This document shows, one piece after another, positions 8,691-17,218 of a DNA stretch of 64,000 bases. The stretch is from Flavobacterium hydatis. Its GTDB lineage: Bacteria > Bacteroidota > Bacteroidia > Flavobacteriales > Flavobacteriaceae. The position numbers were made by a program, and so were the translations under genes. The DNA is taken from positions 124,001 through 188,000 of the forward strand of contig NZ_JPRM01000003.1 of assembly GCF_000737695.1 (NCBI RefSeq). The letters are read 5' to 3'. Within the stretch, counting starts at the first letter, position 1; each line of letters starts with the position of its first letter. Below the pieces are notes generated by a model. It saw only the letters and a list, made by a program, of their open reading frames with translations, did no database searches and had not been told where the DNA came from.

Positions 8691-9662
8691 TTATTTCTTG
8701 GTACTAAAAACATGAGCCAGAGTTATAAAAAAAGTATTTCCTTTAAATCTGTTAATAGACTCAACTTCTCCAAACCAGCGTAATCCTGCTGAAGTACTTG
8801 AGCTAATATGAAAGTAATTTACCTCGGCTCCTAAAGCCATAACTCGATCTTTGTTACCCGAAAAAATGTAACTCCCAACAGGTATTTCATCACTTGTTGC
8901 TTTAAACTGCATATAATAAACCAAACCTGCATTAATTATAGATTTTGGAGCTGGTGCATCTGTAGTACCTCCCATTACATAATATGTTTTCCCAAATCCA
9001 CCTTCAAGGCTAAAAAGATCCCCTGTTTTAATATCGGTTCCCTTTTTCTTGCTATTCATTTCATAAGAAGCCAATGCAGATAAATGCAACGTTTTTTTAT
9101 CATTAAAAAAAAGTGTTGTTCCTGCCGATAGTTCATTTATAAACATCCCTAAACCACTATTATCACTGGCTCCAATATCAAATTTTCCTGTTGGTAAATA
9201 CATCGCATAGGTAAAAATAAAATCGGCTTTTTTATTATGCCAACCCAATTGTACAGGTACGATATAAGTATCTGAATAAGCAAAAGAACTTTTTGAACTT
9301 ACATAATTTCCCTGAATTGTATTTGTAGCAAATGGCAACAATGCCGATACTCCATAATTTCCTCCTAAAATCTTAATATCACTTACCCAACTTACACCTA
9401 CAGCAGTAAGAAACATATTTAAGTTTGGATCTGCTACTGCAACATCTCCATCGTCATTTCGTAAAGAAGTTGTGTTATAAAAATAAACAGGTACAAATAC
9501 AGAAAGGGTATTTTCGGGTGTTTGAGTACCCGATTGTAATCCCATCGCTCCTAGGAAATGTCCTCCTTTAAGTTGCGCATTACTAAAAAAAGAAAGTAAT
9601 AAAAGTAGTGTTGTAACAACTGTTTTTATAGATTGTATGTTTCTATTAAATATTGTTTTCAT
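8691..9662 (-). CDS. Outer-membrane protein of the MetA-pathway (phenol degradation-like) transporter family
   Basis: 323 residues with an N-terminal signal sequence ending in SNAQ. Segments such as GGNYGVSALLPFATNTIQG, DIFVTYAMYLPTGKFD-like text and GLGMFINELSAGTTLFF resemble the Phenol_MetA_deg family, a group of about 300-residue barrels annotated as transporters of hydrophobic compounds. The final residues TFFITLAHVFSTKK are a plausible last strand. It lies between the Omp85-like pair and the seven-helix AraC regulator, all on the minus strand, with 90-nt gaps on either side. Confidence 0.7.
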   Translation of the reverse strand: MKTIFNRNIQSIKTVVTTLLLLLSFFSNAQLKGGHFLGAMGLQSGTQTPENTLSVFVPVYFYNTTSLRNDDGDVAVADPNLNMFLTAVGVSWVSDIKILGGNYGVSALLPFATNTIQGNYVSSKSSFAYSDTYIVPVQLGWHNKKADFIFTYAMYLPTGKFDIGASDNSGLGMFINELSAGTTLFFNDKKTLHLSALASYEMNSKKKGTDIKTGDLFSLEGGFGKTYYVMGGTTDAPAPKSIINAGLVYYMQFKATSDEIPVGSYIFSGNKDRVMALGAEVNYFHISSSTSAGLRWFGEVESINRFKGNTFFITLAHVFSTKK

Positions 9663-9752
9663 GATTTTATAATATTTTATTAAATAACTTTAAAACACTT
9701 AATCGATAAAAGAATCCCGTATTACAGGTTCTATCTCGCTCTGTTAATGAAA

Positions 9753-10979
9753 TTATTTTATTGAGAATTCATTTCTGGTCTCAGAAGATATTCGAATAAA
9801 TTTAAAATACTCCGATGGCGATTTACCTGTATGTTTAACAAATGCTCTAAAACAAGTTGTTCTGGATTTAAATCCTGAACCCCATGCCATTCCTTCCAGA
9901 GACAAGTGTTTCCAATCGATATCATTTACTTTATCTTTAAAATATTCGATTCTTTTAAGATTTACATAATCCTGAAAATGAAGATTGTATTCGCTGTTTA
10001 TCAAACTCGAAAGATGATGGACTGGTATTCCTGTTTCTTCGGATAAATCCCGAATGACAAGATTTTTCTTTAAGAAAAGTTTTTTACTAAGAAAGGCTTT
10101 TTCGAGTGTTATCAAATAAGCTATTTTCTTTTCATCTGTAAGTAAACTCAATATTGGCAAAGAGTCCTTTACTTCTTCTACCTTTATGGGGTTGCTGCTA
10201 TAGTTACGCAAAATGGCAACTGGCTCTCGCAAACCATATAAAACCTGAGGTTTAAAATACAACCAGCTCACTGTAAAAAGAAGCATAAAAGATACCATTG
10301 CATTGTAAACAAAATCAATATTAATTATAGAACTACTTAAAAAACGGTGCACAAAAAGTGTCGAAAAAAGTACTATAATCATAATATTAAAAATCCTCAA
10401 CCAATTAATAACCTTGTCATTATAACGCTTAAGTTTACTTGTACTTTTTAAATCAAATTTTAAAATCATTATTGTTTGCACAAAAGCATAACCTAGCCAT
10501 GTTATTATTATGATTAATGGAAATGCAGCATTTACCTTAACAGATAAATAATCGGTCATTTGAATTGTATCTTCATTAAGCAAACCACCTAACTGATTCA
10601 CATATCTATCTGAAAATGAAAACACAATATAAATGAAACACGCTATGAAAGGCGTAAAATGTATCCAATCGTATTTTCTGATCATTTTTCCTGGTAACAG
10701 AACATTTCTGATATATAAAAAAGAACAGGGTGCTACCAAAAAAATAAAAGAACGAGCCATTATAAAGAAATTCGAAAATTCCTTTAATACACTGGCAGAC
10801 AGATAAAAACTATAAATACTTCCTATTGCCAAACTGAACAGACAAAGACTTAAAAAGAAATTCTGATTAAGATTTTTTTTTGTAAAAATGATCACAAACG
10901 AAACAGCAAAACCAGCTATTGATGCGATAAAGAAAAAAAGAGATAGTAATATATAAATCATGGGGAATAGATTTAACAT
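9753..10979 (-). CDS. Membrane-anchored AraC-family regulator (seven-helix sensor plus HTH)
   Basis: 408 residues. The first 235 residues contain about seven hydrophobic helices (from MIYILLSLFFFIASIAGFAV to VSFMLLFTVSWLYF). The C-terminal 110 residues carry an AraC DNA-binding domain (VIRDLSEETGIPVHHLSSLI, then LEGMAWGSGFKSRTTCFRAF and GKSPSEYFKF). This architecture is typical of Bacteroidota membrane-embedded regulators that sense an envelope or small-molecule signal. The first ATG is used; a second at 10961 would remove six residues. It sits inside the run of envelope-protein genes and is a candidate regulator of them. Confidence 0.85.
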   Translation of the reverse strand: MLNLFPMIYILLSLFFFIASIAGFAVSFVIIFTKKNLNQNFFLSLCLFSLAIGSIYSFYLSASVLKEFSNFFIMARSFIFLVAPCSFLYIRNVLLPGKMIRKYDWIHFTPFIACFIYIVFSFSDRYVNQLGGLLNEDTIQMTDYLSVKVNAAFPLIIIITWLGYAFVQTIMILKFDLKSTSKLKRYNDKVINWLRIFNIMIIVLFSTLFVHRFLSSSIINIDFVYNAMVSFMLLFTVSWLYFKPQVLYGLREPVAILRNYSSNPIKVEEVKDSLPILSLLTDEKKIAYLITLEKAFLSKKLFLKKNLVIRDLSEETGIPVHHLSSLINSEYNLHFQDYVNLKRIEYFKDKVNDIDWKHLSLEGMAWGSGFKSRTTCFRAFVKHTGKSPSEYFKFIRISSETRNEFSIK

Positions 10980-11050
10980 TTTATTCTAAAGTGATTTTAC
11001 TCATAAAATCAATATTCTTAAAGACACCTTTAGTTGCCTACATTATAAAA

Positions 11051-11087
11051 CGATTAAACTTATCTAGTAGGGAGATAAGTTTAATCG
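11051..11087 (-). terminator. Perfect 15-bp hairpin, probable terminator
   Basis: The arms CGATTAAACTTATCT (11051-11065) and AGATAAGTTTAATCG (11073-11087) pair perfectly around a 7-nt loop. On the minus strand it is followed by TTTTATA, and it lies 26 nt past the stop of the DUF4136 lipoprotein gene. The stem is AT-rich and the T-tract short, so termination may be partial. Confidence 0.6.
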
Positions 11088-11112
11088 AGTTGTAGTATAC
11101 CCGTTGTAGAAC

Positions 11113-11694
11113 TTATTTTTTTACAACTAAGCCAGGAGGGAATCCGGCTAAAATTTTCTTAACAGAAGTAGTAATAAATTCATCTGGATTGTCTGGTCTT
11201 TTGTCCAGTTCGGTATTACCGATTCCTTGCCAAACCAGTTTTTGTGATTTTGTAGACACGATATCTATTATCAAAGATCCATCAACATAATCATAAGTGT
11301 CATACGTTGTTGTACCTGTTAGCATTCCGCCACCAGCACCCCAATATCCGTACGGACGATACATACCGCCATAACCGTAGAAATTAGAATTTGCTGTAAC
11401 TTGTTTTTTGTCTTTTAAGATTGTAACCGCATTAACTTTTAAATCTGGATTACTAGTTGTTTCTGTAAATCCTTTACTAATCATTTCTGCACGAATTGCG
11501 TTAGTAACTCTATCCACATTTAGCTGGCTTACTTGCCCTTCTTGTGCTTTTAAGTCATAAAGCGCAAATGTTTTGTACTCTGTGAAATTAGCTGCATGGT
11601 CGTAATCGGTTGTAACTTTTACGCTTGGAGCACAACTGTAAATCAAACCCAACACTATAATTGGGATTATGAATAAGGTTCTTCTTGTGTTCAT
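11113..11694 (-). CDS. DUF4136 lipoprotein
   Basis: 193 residues. The lipoprotein signal ends GLIYSC with the lipidated cysteine at residue 21. The body matches DUF4136: a start of the type VKVTTDYDHAANFTEYKTFAL, a middle RVTNAIRAEMISKGFTE, and a conserved LIIDIVSTKSQKLVWQGIGN followed by a C-terminal helix with KKILAGFPP. The middle 'YGGMYRPYGYWGAGGG' loop is Gly/Tyr-rich. DUF4136 proteins are periplasm-facing lipoproteins of unknown role. It is the last gene of the minus-strand envelope run, separated by 268 nt from the DUF6515 gene, so it may have its own promoter. Confidence 0.85.
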   Translation of the reverse strand: MNTRRTLFIIPIIVLGLIYSCAPSVKVTTDYDHAANFTEYKTFALYDLKAQEGQVSQLNVDRVTNAIRAEMISKGFTETTSNPDLKVNAVTILKDKKQVTANSNFYGYGGMYRPYGYWGAGGGMLTGTTTYDTYDYVDGSLIIDIVSTKSQKLVWQGIGNTELDKRPDNPDEFITTSVKKILAGFPPGLVVKK

Positions 11695-11962
11695 TTTATT
11701 AAATTTTAAAGTGATTAGTAAAAAAAATTAGTAAACTATTAAACTCTTAAATAAATGATCAAATTTTGAATGAACGGAAATTCCTGTTAAGAATACTGCT
11801 TTATTTTAGTTAAAACATTCTTAAATTTAAATGGTATTTTCATTAAAGGTAAATTATTTTATTTAATTACCGCAAACAAATTCAATTAAATATTTAACAT
11901 TACAAACTGAATAACAAATATTTACACTCAAATAATGAGCTTTTTTAAATGCTCAGTATTGA

Positions 11963-12688
11963 TTATTTCCCTTGTACTACAACGTAGCTATCCTGACCAT
12001 CTTTAGATATTGGTTGGTAATACACATTGTTATAAAGTAAGTATTTTTGTCCATCTATGGTCTTTTCTTCTGCTCCTTCGGGAAGGTGTGTTACAACTGC
12101 TCCAACCGGTGCTGTTACAACTTTATATTTATCCGAAACTTTGCTATAATAGGTTCCTCCGTAATAATAATACTCAGCTCCCGAGACAGATATTGTTACA
12201 TATCCTTTGGGCAAATCAGATATTGTAGCGCCCAATGGTGCTGGTACAACTTTATACCCTTCAGATTCTTTTACGTAATACACACCATCATCATAATTAT
12301 AGTTTGTATTCTCTACAGATACAATTATGGCAGCGGTAGTTAATGTTGCCAAAAAGAAACCTACAGGATACCATGTTGGTCCCCAAACATACGGTACAAA
12401 CGGATGGTATATATATGGATAAGGCACAGGATAAGGATGAAACGGTACCGGATAGGGTCTCGGATATGGATGCGGCGGCGGTGGCAATGGTCTAGGCGGA
12501 ATTGGCCTAATCGGTTCTGGGCGAGGCATCGGTCTTATTGGCTCAGGACGAGGCATTGGTCTAGGCATCGGGCGTGGGGGTGCAAAATGACCAAAACGCT
12601 GAGCTATAACCGTTTCTGGAGTTATTAATAGCATTGTAAGCAATACCATAATAAATATCGAAATTCTATTTGATTTGTATGATTCCAT
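11963..12688 (-). CDS. DUF6515-type exported protein with a proline-rich arm
   Basis: 241 residues from the ATG at 12688, which opens a clean signal peptide (ISIFIMVLLTMLLITPETVIAQ). An upstream TTG in the same frame would run into the preceding gene. Residues about 30-95 are a Pro/Arg/Tyr-rich arm with repeats of the type PRPMPRPEPIRP. A hydrophobic helix follows (VGFFLATLTTAAIIVSV). Then come three related beta modules built on the pattern YxVVxAPxGAxxxxLPxG...YYYxxxxYY, the DUF6515 signature. It starts 22 nt after the DUF2092 gene, so it lies in the same operon. It may be a cell-surface or periplasm-spanning protein; the function is unknown. Confidence 0.75.
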   Translation of the reverse strand: MESYKSNRISIFIMVLLTMLLITPETVIAQRFGHFAPPRPMPRPMPRPEPIRPMPRPEPIRPIPPRPLPPPPHPYPRPYPVPFHPYPVPYPYIYHPFVPYVWGPTWYPVGFFLATLTTAAIIVSVENTNYNYDDGVYYVKESEGYKVVPAPLGATISDLPKGYVTISVSGAEYYYYGGTYYSKVSDKYKVVTAPVGAVVTHLPEGAEEKTIDGQKYLLYNNVYYQPISKDGQDSYVVVQGK

Positions 12689-12710
12689 AAAGATTCTATT
12701 TATAAATGAA

Positions 12711-13451
12711 TTATTTAACACCTTCTCTTGAAGCAAATTTTATCTTAGATGCCTTAGGAGGAACTTTAAACTCAAACATGGAGTCTGGTAAATCGGAGTT
12801 TATTACCCAATCTTTATAAACAGCTTCGAATTGTGGGCTTCCTTTTTGATCTGTATAAATTATTACCATTTTGAGCGGTAAAAACAAATCATCATTTCCT
12901 ATCCAAAACTGGAAACTTTTGGTTTTATCATGTCCTGCAATATGATAACACTCTTTACCATCGAAGGTTGTTTTTCCTAAAAAGACCAAATCGTCACTAG
13001 ACGATTGGATGTCGCTGGCAAAGGAAGGATAGAAAAAATCAGCTGCCGAAAACTCAATCCCAAACTTTTTACTAACAGCATCTATGGTTTCGATTACAGA
13101 ACCTGGTGCTGTAGTTGTAGCGTAGCTATTATTATCATAAGAATAATAATTTAAGTCCCTTCCATTGTATGATAAAACTCGATTGCCTTTATCTCCACTA
13201 GAACTGACTTTCATTTTCTCAGGAAACTTAATAGTAACTTTATCTGTTATCGCATGTTTTACAAGTCCTAAATTATCTGTAGGAATATCATAAGTCGTTA
13301 CTGCAATAAAACGACAAGATTTTATATCCTGCATTGTTTCGGTGGTGCGATTTAAGATATAAACAGCTGTAGAATCTATACGCTGTTTTTGGGCATTTGC
13401 TGTAATGACCGTAATCATAAATCCGATTAAAAATAAAAACTTCCTATTCAT
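12711..13451 (-). CDS. DUF2092 family exported protein
   Basis: 246 residues with a signal peptide (KFLFLIGFMITVITANAQ). The pattern matches DUF2092, a family with a LolA/LppX-like fold: TMQDIKSCRFIAVTTYDI, then KVTIKFPEKMKVSSSGDK, DLNYYSYDNNSYATTTAPG, and a late DLVFLGKTTFDGKECYHIAG and WIGNDDLFLPLKMVI. LolA-like proteins bind acyl chains in the periplasm, so lipid or hydrophobic-ligand binding is possible but not shown. Neighbours are DUF2252 upstream (36 nt) and DUF6515 downstream (22 nt), both on the same strand. Confidence 0.8.
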   Translation of the reverse strand: MNRKFLFLIGFMITVITANAQKQRIDSTAVYILNRTTETMQDIKSCRFIAVTTYDIPTDNLGLVKHAITDKVTIKFPEKMKVSSSGDKGNRVLSYNGRDLNYYSYDNNSYATTTAPGSVIETIDAVSKKFGIEFSAADFFYPSFASDIQSSSDDLVFLGKTTFDGKECYHIAGHDKTKSFQFWIGNDDLFLPLKMVIIYTDQKGSPQFEAVYKDWVINSDLPDSMFEFKVPPKASKIKFASREGVK

Positions 13452-13487
13452 ACGTTTGTTCTTTACTTATTAATTTTTAATACTGAA

Positions 13488-14888
13488 TTAGCATTCCACT
13501 GGTATTGGCAATCTTCCGGTTTTAATGGCTTCCAGCATCTTTTTATAATCTGCTTCATTTTGGTTTGCATATGAAACTGAGAAATTGGCAATTGCATTTG
13601 CAAACTCATCATTCTTACCTATATAACCTGATAAAAGCGAAGGGTCTCCAGAACGTGCATGTGCTCTTGCCAAAACCCATCCGCAGGCTTTAGCATAATC
13701 CGTAAGATTTTTGGCTTTCATAACTTCAAGAACAGGTTTTACCTTGGCATCCCGAAGTTGCCGTATATAAAAAAACTTACCACTTTCTCCGTCTGTCCAT
13801 CCTAAAAACATATCCGATGCTGACTGCATTAACTTCTGTCCCATCACAATCCGTTCTCCTTGATGTTTATAGATACTTTTGGTTTTTAAATGAGGCTCTA
13901 ATACGCTTTGTCTCGCTTCTTTAAATTGTAAAAAAATAGGTTCGCCTGTGCTCGACATTAGTAAGCTAATTCCGCAAAGTGTTCCTACGCTTCCTACTCC
14001 TACCACTTTTATAACAATATCATGTACCGAATAACGGTTTAGGAGTATTCGCTTATCTTCTGAGAGTGATTTGACATATTTTTTATGAATCGTCTCAGCT
14101 TGTCGCAACATATTTTCTTCATCTTCACCCGTTAAATGATAAATAAGTGGTGGTTCATCTTTAATACGTGCCCGTTTTCCTTCTCTATAAGTCAGTTTTG
14201 CAAACTCTTTTTCATGAGCTGTATATTCAGCCGCTTTTTTTAATCTCTTTTTCTGGAACAATTTTATTTCATCATCACTACCTAATTCTATCAAATCAGC
14301 AAGGTCTATATGTGCATACCATATCTGGAGTGCCGATAACTTGCTATATTCCAGCATGTGTTTTTTATAACTATCAGCAACTATCCAAGCAACTTCTTTA
14401 CATATTTTTGGAGAAAAATTCTTCCATCTTGCTGCGATGGTAAAACTTGTTGCCAATCTTTTTAAATCCCATTCCCAAGGGCCAGGAAGCGTTTCATCAA
14501 AATCATTAATATCAAAAACCAGCTTACGTTCTGGTGTAGCAAATCCTCCAAAATTCATTAAGTGACAATCCCCACAAAGTTGCAGTTCGATTCCTGTAGT
14601 TTGAGTTCTTGCCAAATCGGCTGCCATAATTGCCGCCGCACCTCTGTAAAAAGAAAATGGAGATTCCATCATTCGGCTATAGCGAATGGGCAATAAACTT
14701 TCGACTCTTCCTACACTTGTATTAATTAGTATTTCTACTGGGTCTTGTCTATCTTTTGCAGCTTTCCATTCACGATGTATGGTACGTGGTGTTGCGTTAC
14801 GAATTGCTTTTCCTTTGGCAAATCGTTCCGTTTTTGATACACCTGAATCAAATCTGTTTTCATTGGTTTCTTTGAATTCATCACTCAT
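13488..14888 (-). CDS. DUF2252 family protein, kinase-like motifs in permuted order
   Basis: 466 residues with no signal peptide, so it is cytosolic although its operon partners are exported. It matches DUF2252: FSFYRGAAAIMAADLA, then LCGDCHLMNFGGFATPE and VFDINDFDE. GDCHLMN (106-112) looks like the catalytic loop of aminoglycoside-phosphotransferase-type kinases (D-x-H-x-x-N), and FDINDFDE (125-132) like the metal-binding aspartate segment. A glycine-rich VGVGSVGT (296-303) followed by a strand with a lysine (LQFKEA, K323) looks like an N-lobe, but it comes after the catalytic loop. The enzymatic role is inference. DUF2490 lies 12 nt upstream. Confidence 0.85.
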   Translation of the reverse strand: MSDEFKETNENRFDSGVSKTERFAKGKAIRNATPRTIHREWKAAKDRQDPVEILINTSVGRVESLLPIRYSRMMESPFSFYRGAAAIMAADLARTQTTGIELQLCGDCHLMNFGGFATPERKLVFDINDFDETLPGPWEWDLKRLATSFTIAARWKNFSPKICKEVAWIVADSYKKHMLEYSKLSALQIWYAHIDLADLIELGSDDEIKLFQKKRLKKAAEYTAHEKEFAKLTYREGKRARIKDEPPLIYHLTGEDEENMLRQAETIHKKYVKSLSEDKRILLNRYSVHDIVIKVVGVGSVGTLCGISLLMSSTGEPIFLQFKEARQSVLEPHLKTKSIYKHQGERIVMGQKLMQSASDMFLGWTDGESGKFFYIRQLRDAKVKPVLEVMKAKNLTDYAKACGWVLARAHARSGDPSLLSGYIGKNDEFANAIANFSVSYANQNEADYKKMLEAIKTGRLPIPVEC

Positions 14889-14900
14889 AGCTCCTAAATT

Positions 14901-15680
14901 TTATTTTCTTTTAAAGGGCAAATCTGTCGTAACCGTAACTCGTATCGTATGATTCATTCTGCTAAGACCACTTTCGGTATCGGGTGATTTCCAGAAAATC
15001 TGATTCATATAGCCTACTTCTAATCGTATTTCTCTACGTCTATCAAGACTATACGCCGTTCCTAAATACAATCGGTTTTGGTCTAGATAATTCTCATCAC
15101 TGCTTGCTGCATTGGTTCTTATATGTACCTCATCGTAAACAACCGCAGCCCATCTTTCTTTAAACCATAATTGATATCGCACTTGATACCGCAACGTGTT
15201 TTCGAATTTGTAATAATCAAAATGGTCACTATCACTATTTGGGTCGTCTTTTCTTCCTAACCATCTTTGTTCCATCCTAAAACGTTGTGACCATACTTCT
15301 TTTCCTTCTTTCTTAACGATGCGCCAGATAAATTGTTCGTATATCCTATAATCAGGATTATTGTATGGTAATGAAATTTCGTCATAAGGCAAATCCCATT
15401 GATAAGCAACTCCTGCTCCCAGCCTGTTTCCGTTTTTAAGATAATAATTGGCTCCAACTCTATAAAAAGATCCCTGAAGTTCGGACACCAATTCGTTCCC
15501 TTTAGAATATCCTTCTAATAATAATCCCCATCTTCCATCTTCTTTAAAAGGCAAATACAATTCGTAACCTACCCATGCTGCAACATTCTGCTCCATTTTT
15601 TGGGCGTTTATTTTTACACTTCCAAACAGTGTAAATACAATTACAAAACATATCGTTCTCAAAACATTAGCTACTTTCAT
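14901..15680 (-). CDS. DUF2490 family outer-membrane beta-barrel
   Basis: 259 residues with a signal peptide ending KINAQ. The body matches DUF2490: an opening EQNVAAWVGYELYLPFK, then GRWGLLLEGYSKG and LGAGVAYQWD, a conserved QFIWRIVKKEGKEVWSQRFR leading to RMEQRW, a late VYDEVHIRTN and DQNRLYLGTAYSL. The last strand is IRVTVTTDLPFKRK. DUF2490 proteins are predicted barrels of about 12 strands without known substrates. It sits between the DUF1254 lipoprotein (21 nt upstream) and DUF2252 (12 nt downstream), which indicates one operon. Confidence 0.85.
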   Translation of the reverse strand: MKVANVLRTICFVIVFTLFGSVKINAQKMEQNVAAWVGYELYLPFKEDGRWGLLLEGYSKGNELVSELQGSFYRVGANYYLKNGNRLGAGVAYQWDLPYDEISLPYNNPDYRIYEQFIWRIVKKEGKEVWSQRFRMEQRWLGRKDDPNSDSDHFDYYKFENTLRYQVRYQLWFKERWAAVVYDEVHIRTNAASSDENYLDQNRLYLGTAYSLDRRREIRLEVGYMNQIFWKSPDTESGLSRMNHTIRVTVTTDLPFKRK

Positions 15681-15701
15681 ATTATAGTTGAATCCGTTGG
15701 G

Positions 15702-17153
15702 TTATTTCACTTCTGTAACATCACCCATTTTCCAGGTTTTATCAAAAAATCCTTTTTCAGGTCCGTAGAAACGTGCGAGTAATTCAAACTTGCCTTTAGG
15801 ATCTGTTGGAACCCAGTTTGATTCTTTTCCTGTTGGGGCTTTTGCACCAAAATAAATATCAACGGAACCATCAGGATTAGCTTTAAGTCCAGGTGTTGTA
15901 GATGCCCTGCTGAAATATTTCATGTCTTTGATTAATGCATGAGTTTCGCGGTTATATGCAGTTACTGACCAATATAATTTCACAGGAACATTTGCAGGTA
16001 AATGCAATTGGTATGTTTTTGAACCGTCAAATGACTGCCCTTTATCATCTTTAATGGACATTAGATAAAATTGTCCTGTCCCTAAATGCTTAGCACTAAA
16101 ATAAGCCATCGAATAACTTATTGCCCTTTCGCTTACCGGATAAATGTTAGGCGCCAGATAATTTGCCATGATAGATTTTACAACATCCTGAGAAGCTGGT
16201 AAAGCCCAATTTGTGCCATCATAAAATGGTGGTTTAAAAATAGCTTCATATCCTTTATCCAGATATTGATGTGCATCTTTTATAGCTGCATTTAGAATTT
16301 CTTTTCGCTTGGTATCAGCTGTAAAAGGCTTTCCTTTTTCTATACCGATTGATTTTAAAAAATCAATCATAACTAAATCTCTGGTTAACCAAGGTTCACG
16401 CTGAACAAACTCGTTTAAAACTTCAAAAAAGTGAAAATTGTAAGGAATCGTATTACTGAATTCAACCTCTAGTAAGTCAATAAATTTTGTTGCTGGTGGG
16501 TTTGCTACTTGAGAATAAGGATAAATCTTCACTCGTTTTCCATATTCAACTGCACGTTTAATATCATTTGGACTTCCGTCTGTAAGATTAGATCGAAGTA
16601 TTGCAAAACCGGTATATGTCGATGATGGCATTGGAATATAACCTTGCGGAACTTTTTCTTTATAATTAGGAGGCAAAATGAGATACTTTCCTCCTTTTCC
16701 TTTATCTACTCCAGCAGGTCCTATATCTTCGATAGCTGTTTGCCAGCCATCATCTAGACTTCCTGTTAACGAAGAGGAACCTTCAGCAGGTGGAATTTCT
16801 AATACAACTGGACCTTTTCTTGTATCATACAAAGGGTTAATGTAAATGACATCTGGATTTGGCGTTAATGTCTGATTTTTTGAATTAATTAAACCTGACC
16901 AATAAACAATTTGGTTAAAACTGCCTTTTGTTTTGCTTAGACTTTCATTCAACAACTCAAAATTTACGGCAGGCATTCCCCAAATCACAGCTTCAACAGC
17001 TCGATTATATGTTATTTGCTCATCAATACTTTCAGGTTTAAAAGCTGTTGTCTGTGCAGCTTTACTATCATTGGCCATCTCTGTTTTAGCAGATGGGTTA
17101 TTGCACGATAACAATAGTCCAAGAAAAACAAATGGAAAAATTTTTGTATTCAT
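15702..17153 (-). CDS. DUF1254/DUF1214 lipoprotein
   Basis: 483 residues. The N-terminus is a lipoprotein signal (FVFLGLLLSC, then NNPSAK). The DUF1254 part starts around residue 45: YNRAVEAVIWGMPAVNFELL, then TPNPDVIYINPLYDTRKGPVVLEIPP. The DUF1214 part lies near the C-terminus: YQLHLPANVPVKLYWSVTAYN, then GSVDIYFGAKAPTGKESNW and LLARFYGPEKGFFDKTW. The fold is known from a structure but the activity is not established. These proteins occur across soil and aquatic bacteria, often near sulfatases and porins. It is followed 21 nt later by DUF2490 and preceded by a neuromedin-U-like barrel gene. Confidence 0.85.
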   Translation of the reverse strand: MNTKIFPFVFLGLLLSCNNPSAKTEMANDSKAAQTTAFKPESIDEQITYNRAVEAVIWGMPAVNFELLNESLSKTKGSFNQIVYWSGLINSKNQTLTPNPDVIYINPLYDTRKGPVVLEIPPAEGSSSLTGSLDDGWQTAIEDIGPAGVDKGKGGKYLILPPNYKEKVPQGYIPMPSSTYTGFAILRSNLTDGSPNDIKRAVEYGKRVKIYPYSQVANPPATKFIDLLEVEFSNTIPYNFHFFEVLNEFVQREPWLTRDLVMIDFLKSIGIEKGKPFTADTKRKEILNAAIKDAHQYLDKGYEAIFKPPFYDGTNWALPASQDVVKSIMANYLAPNIYPVSERAISYSMAYFSAKHLGTGQFYLMSIKDDKGQSFDGSKTYQLHLPANVPVKLYWSVTAYNRETHALIKDMKYFSRASTTPGLKANPDGSVDIYFGAKAPTGKESNWVPTDPKGKFELLARFYGPEKGFFDKTWKMGDVTEVK

Positions 17154-17218
17154 TTTTTCTATATTTAAAATAATAAATTTTAATAATTACTCTAAAACTA
17201 AAGGTTTTTAAAACCCGT

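Noticed and set aside
12010-12628. Several plus-strand open frames opposite the DUF6515 gene
   Set aside because: They are antisense to a Pro/Tyr-rich coding sequence whose biased codons remove stops on the other strand; the translations are Ser/Arg/Trp- or Tyr/Ile-rich nonsense.
14168-14952. Plus-strand open frames opposite DUF2252
   Set aside because: Antisense to a well-supported family member and without homologous-looking motifs.
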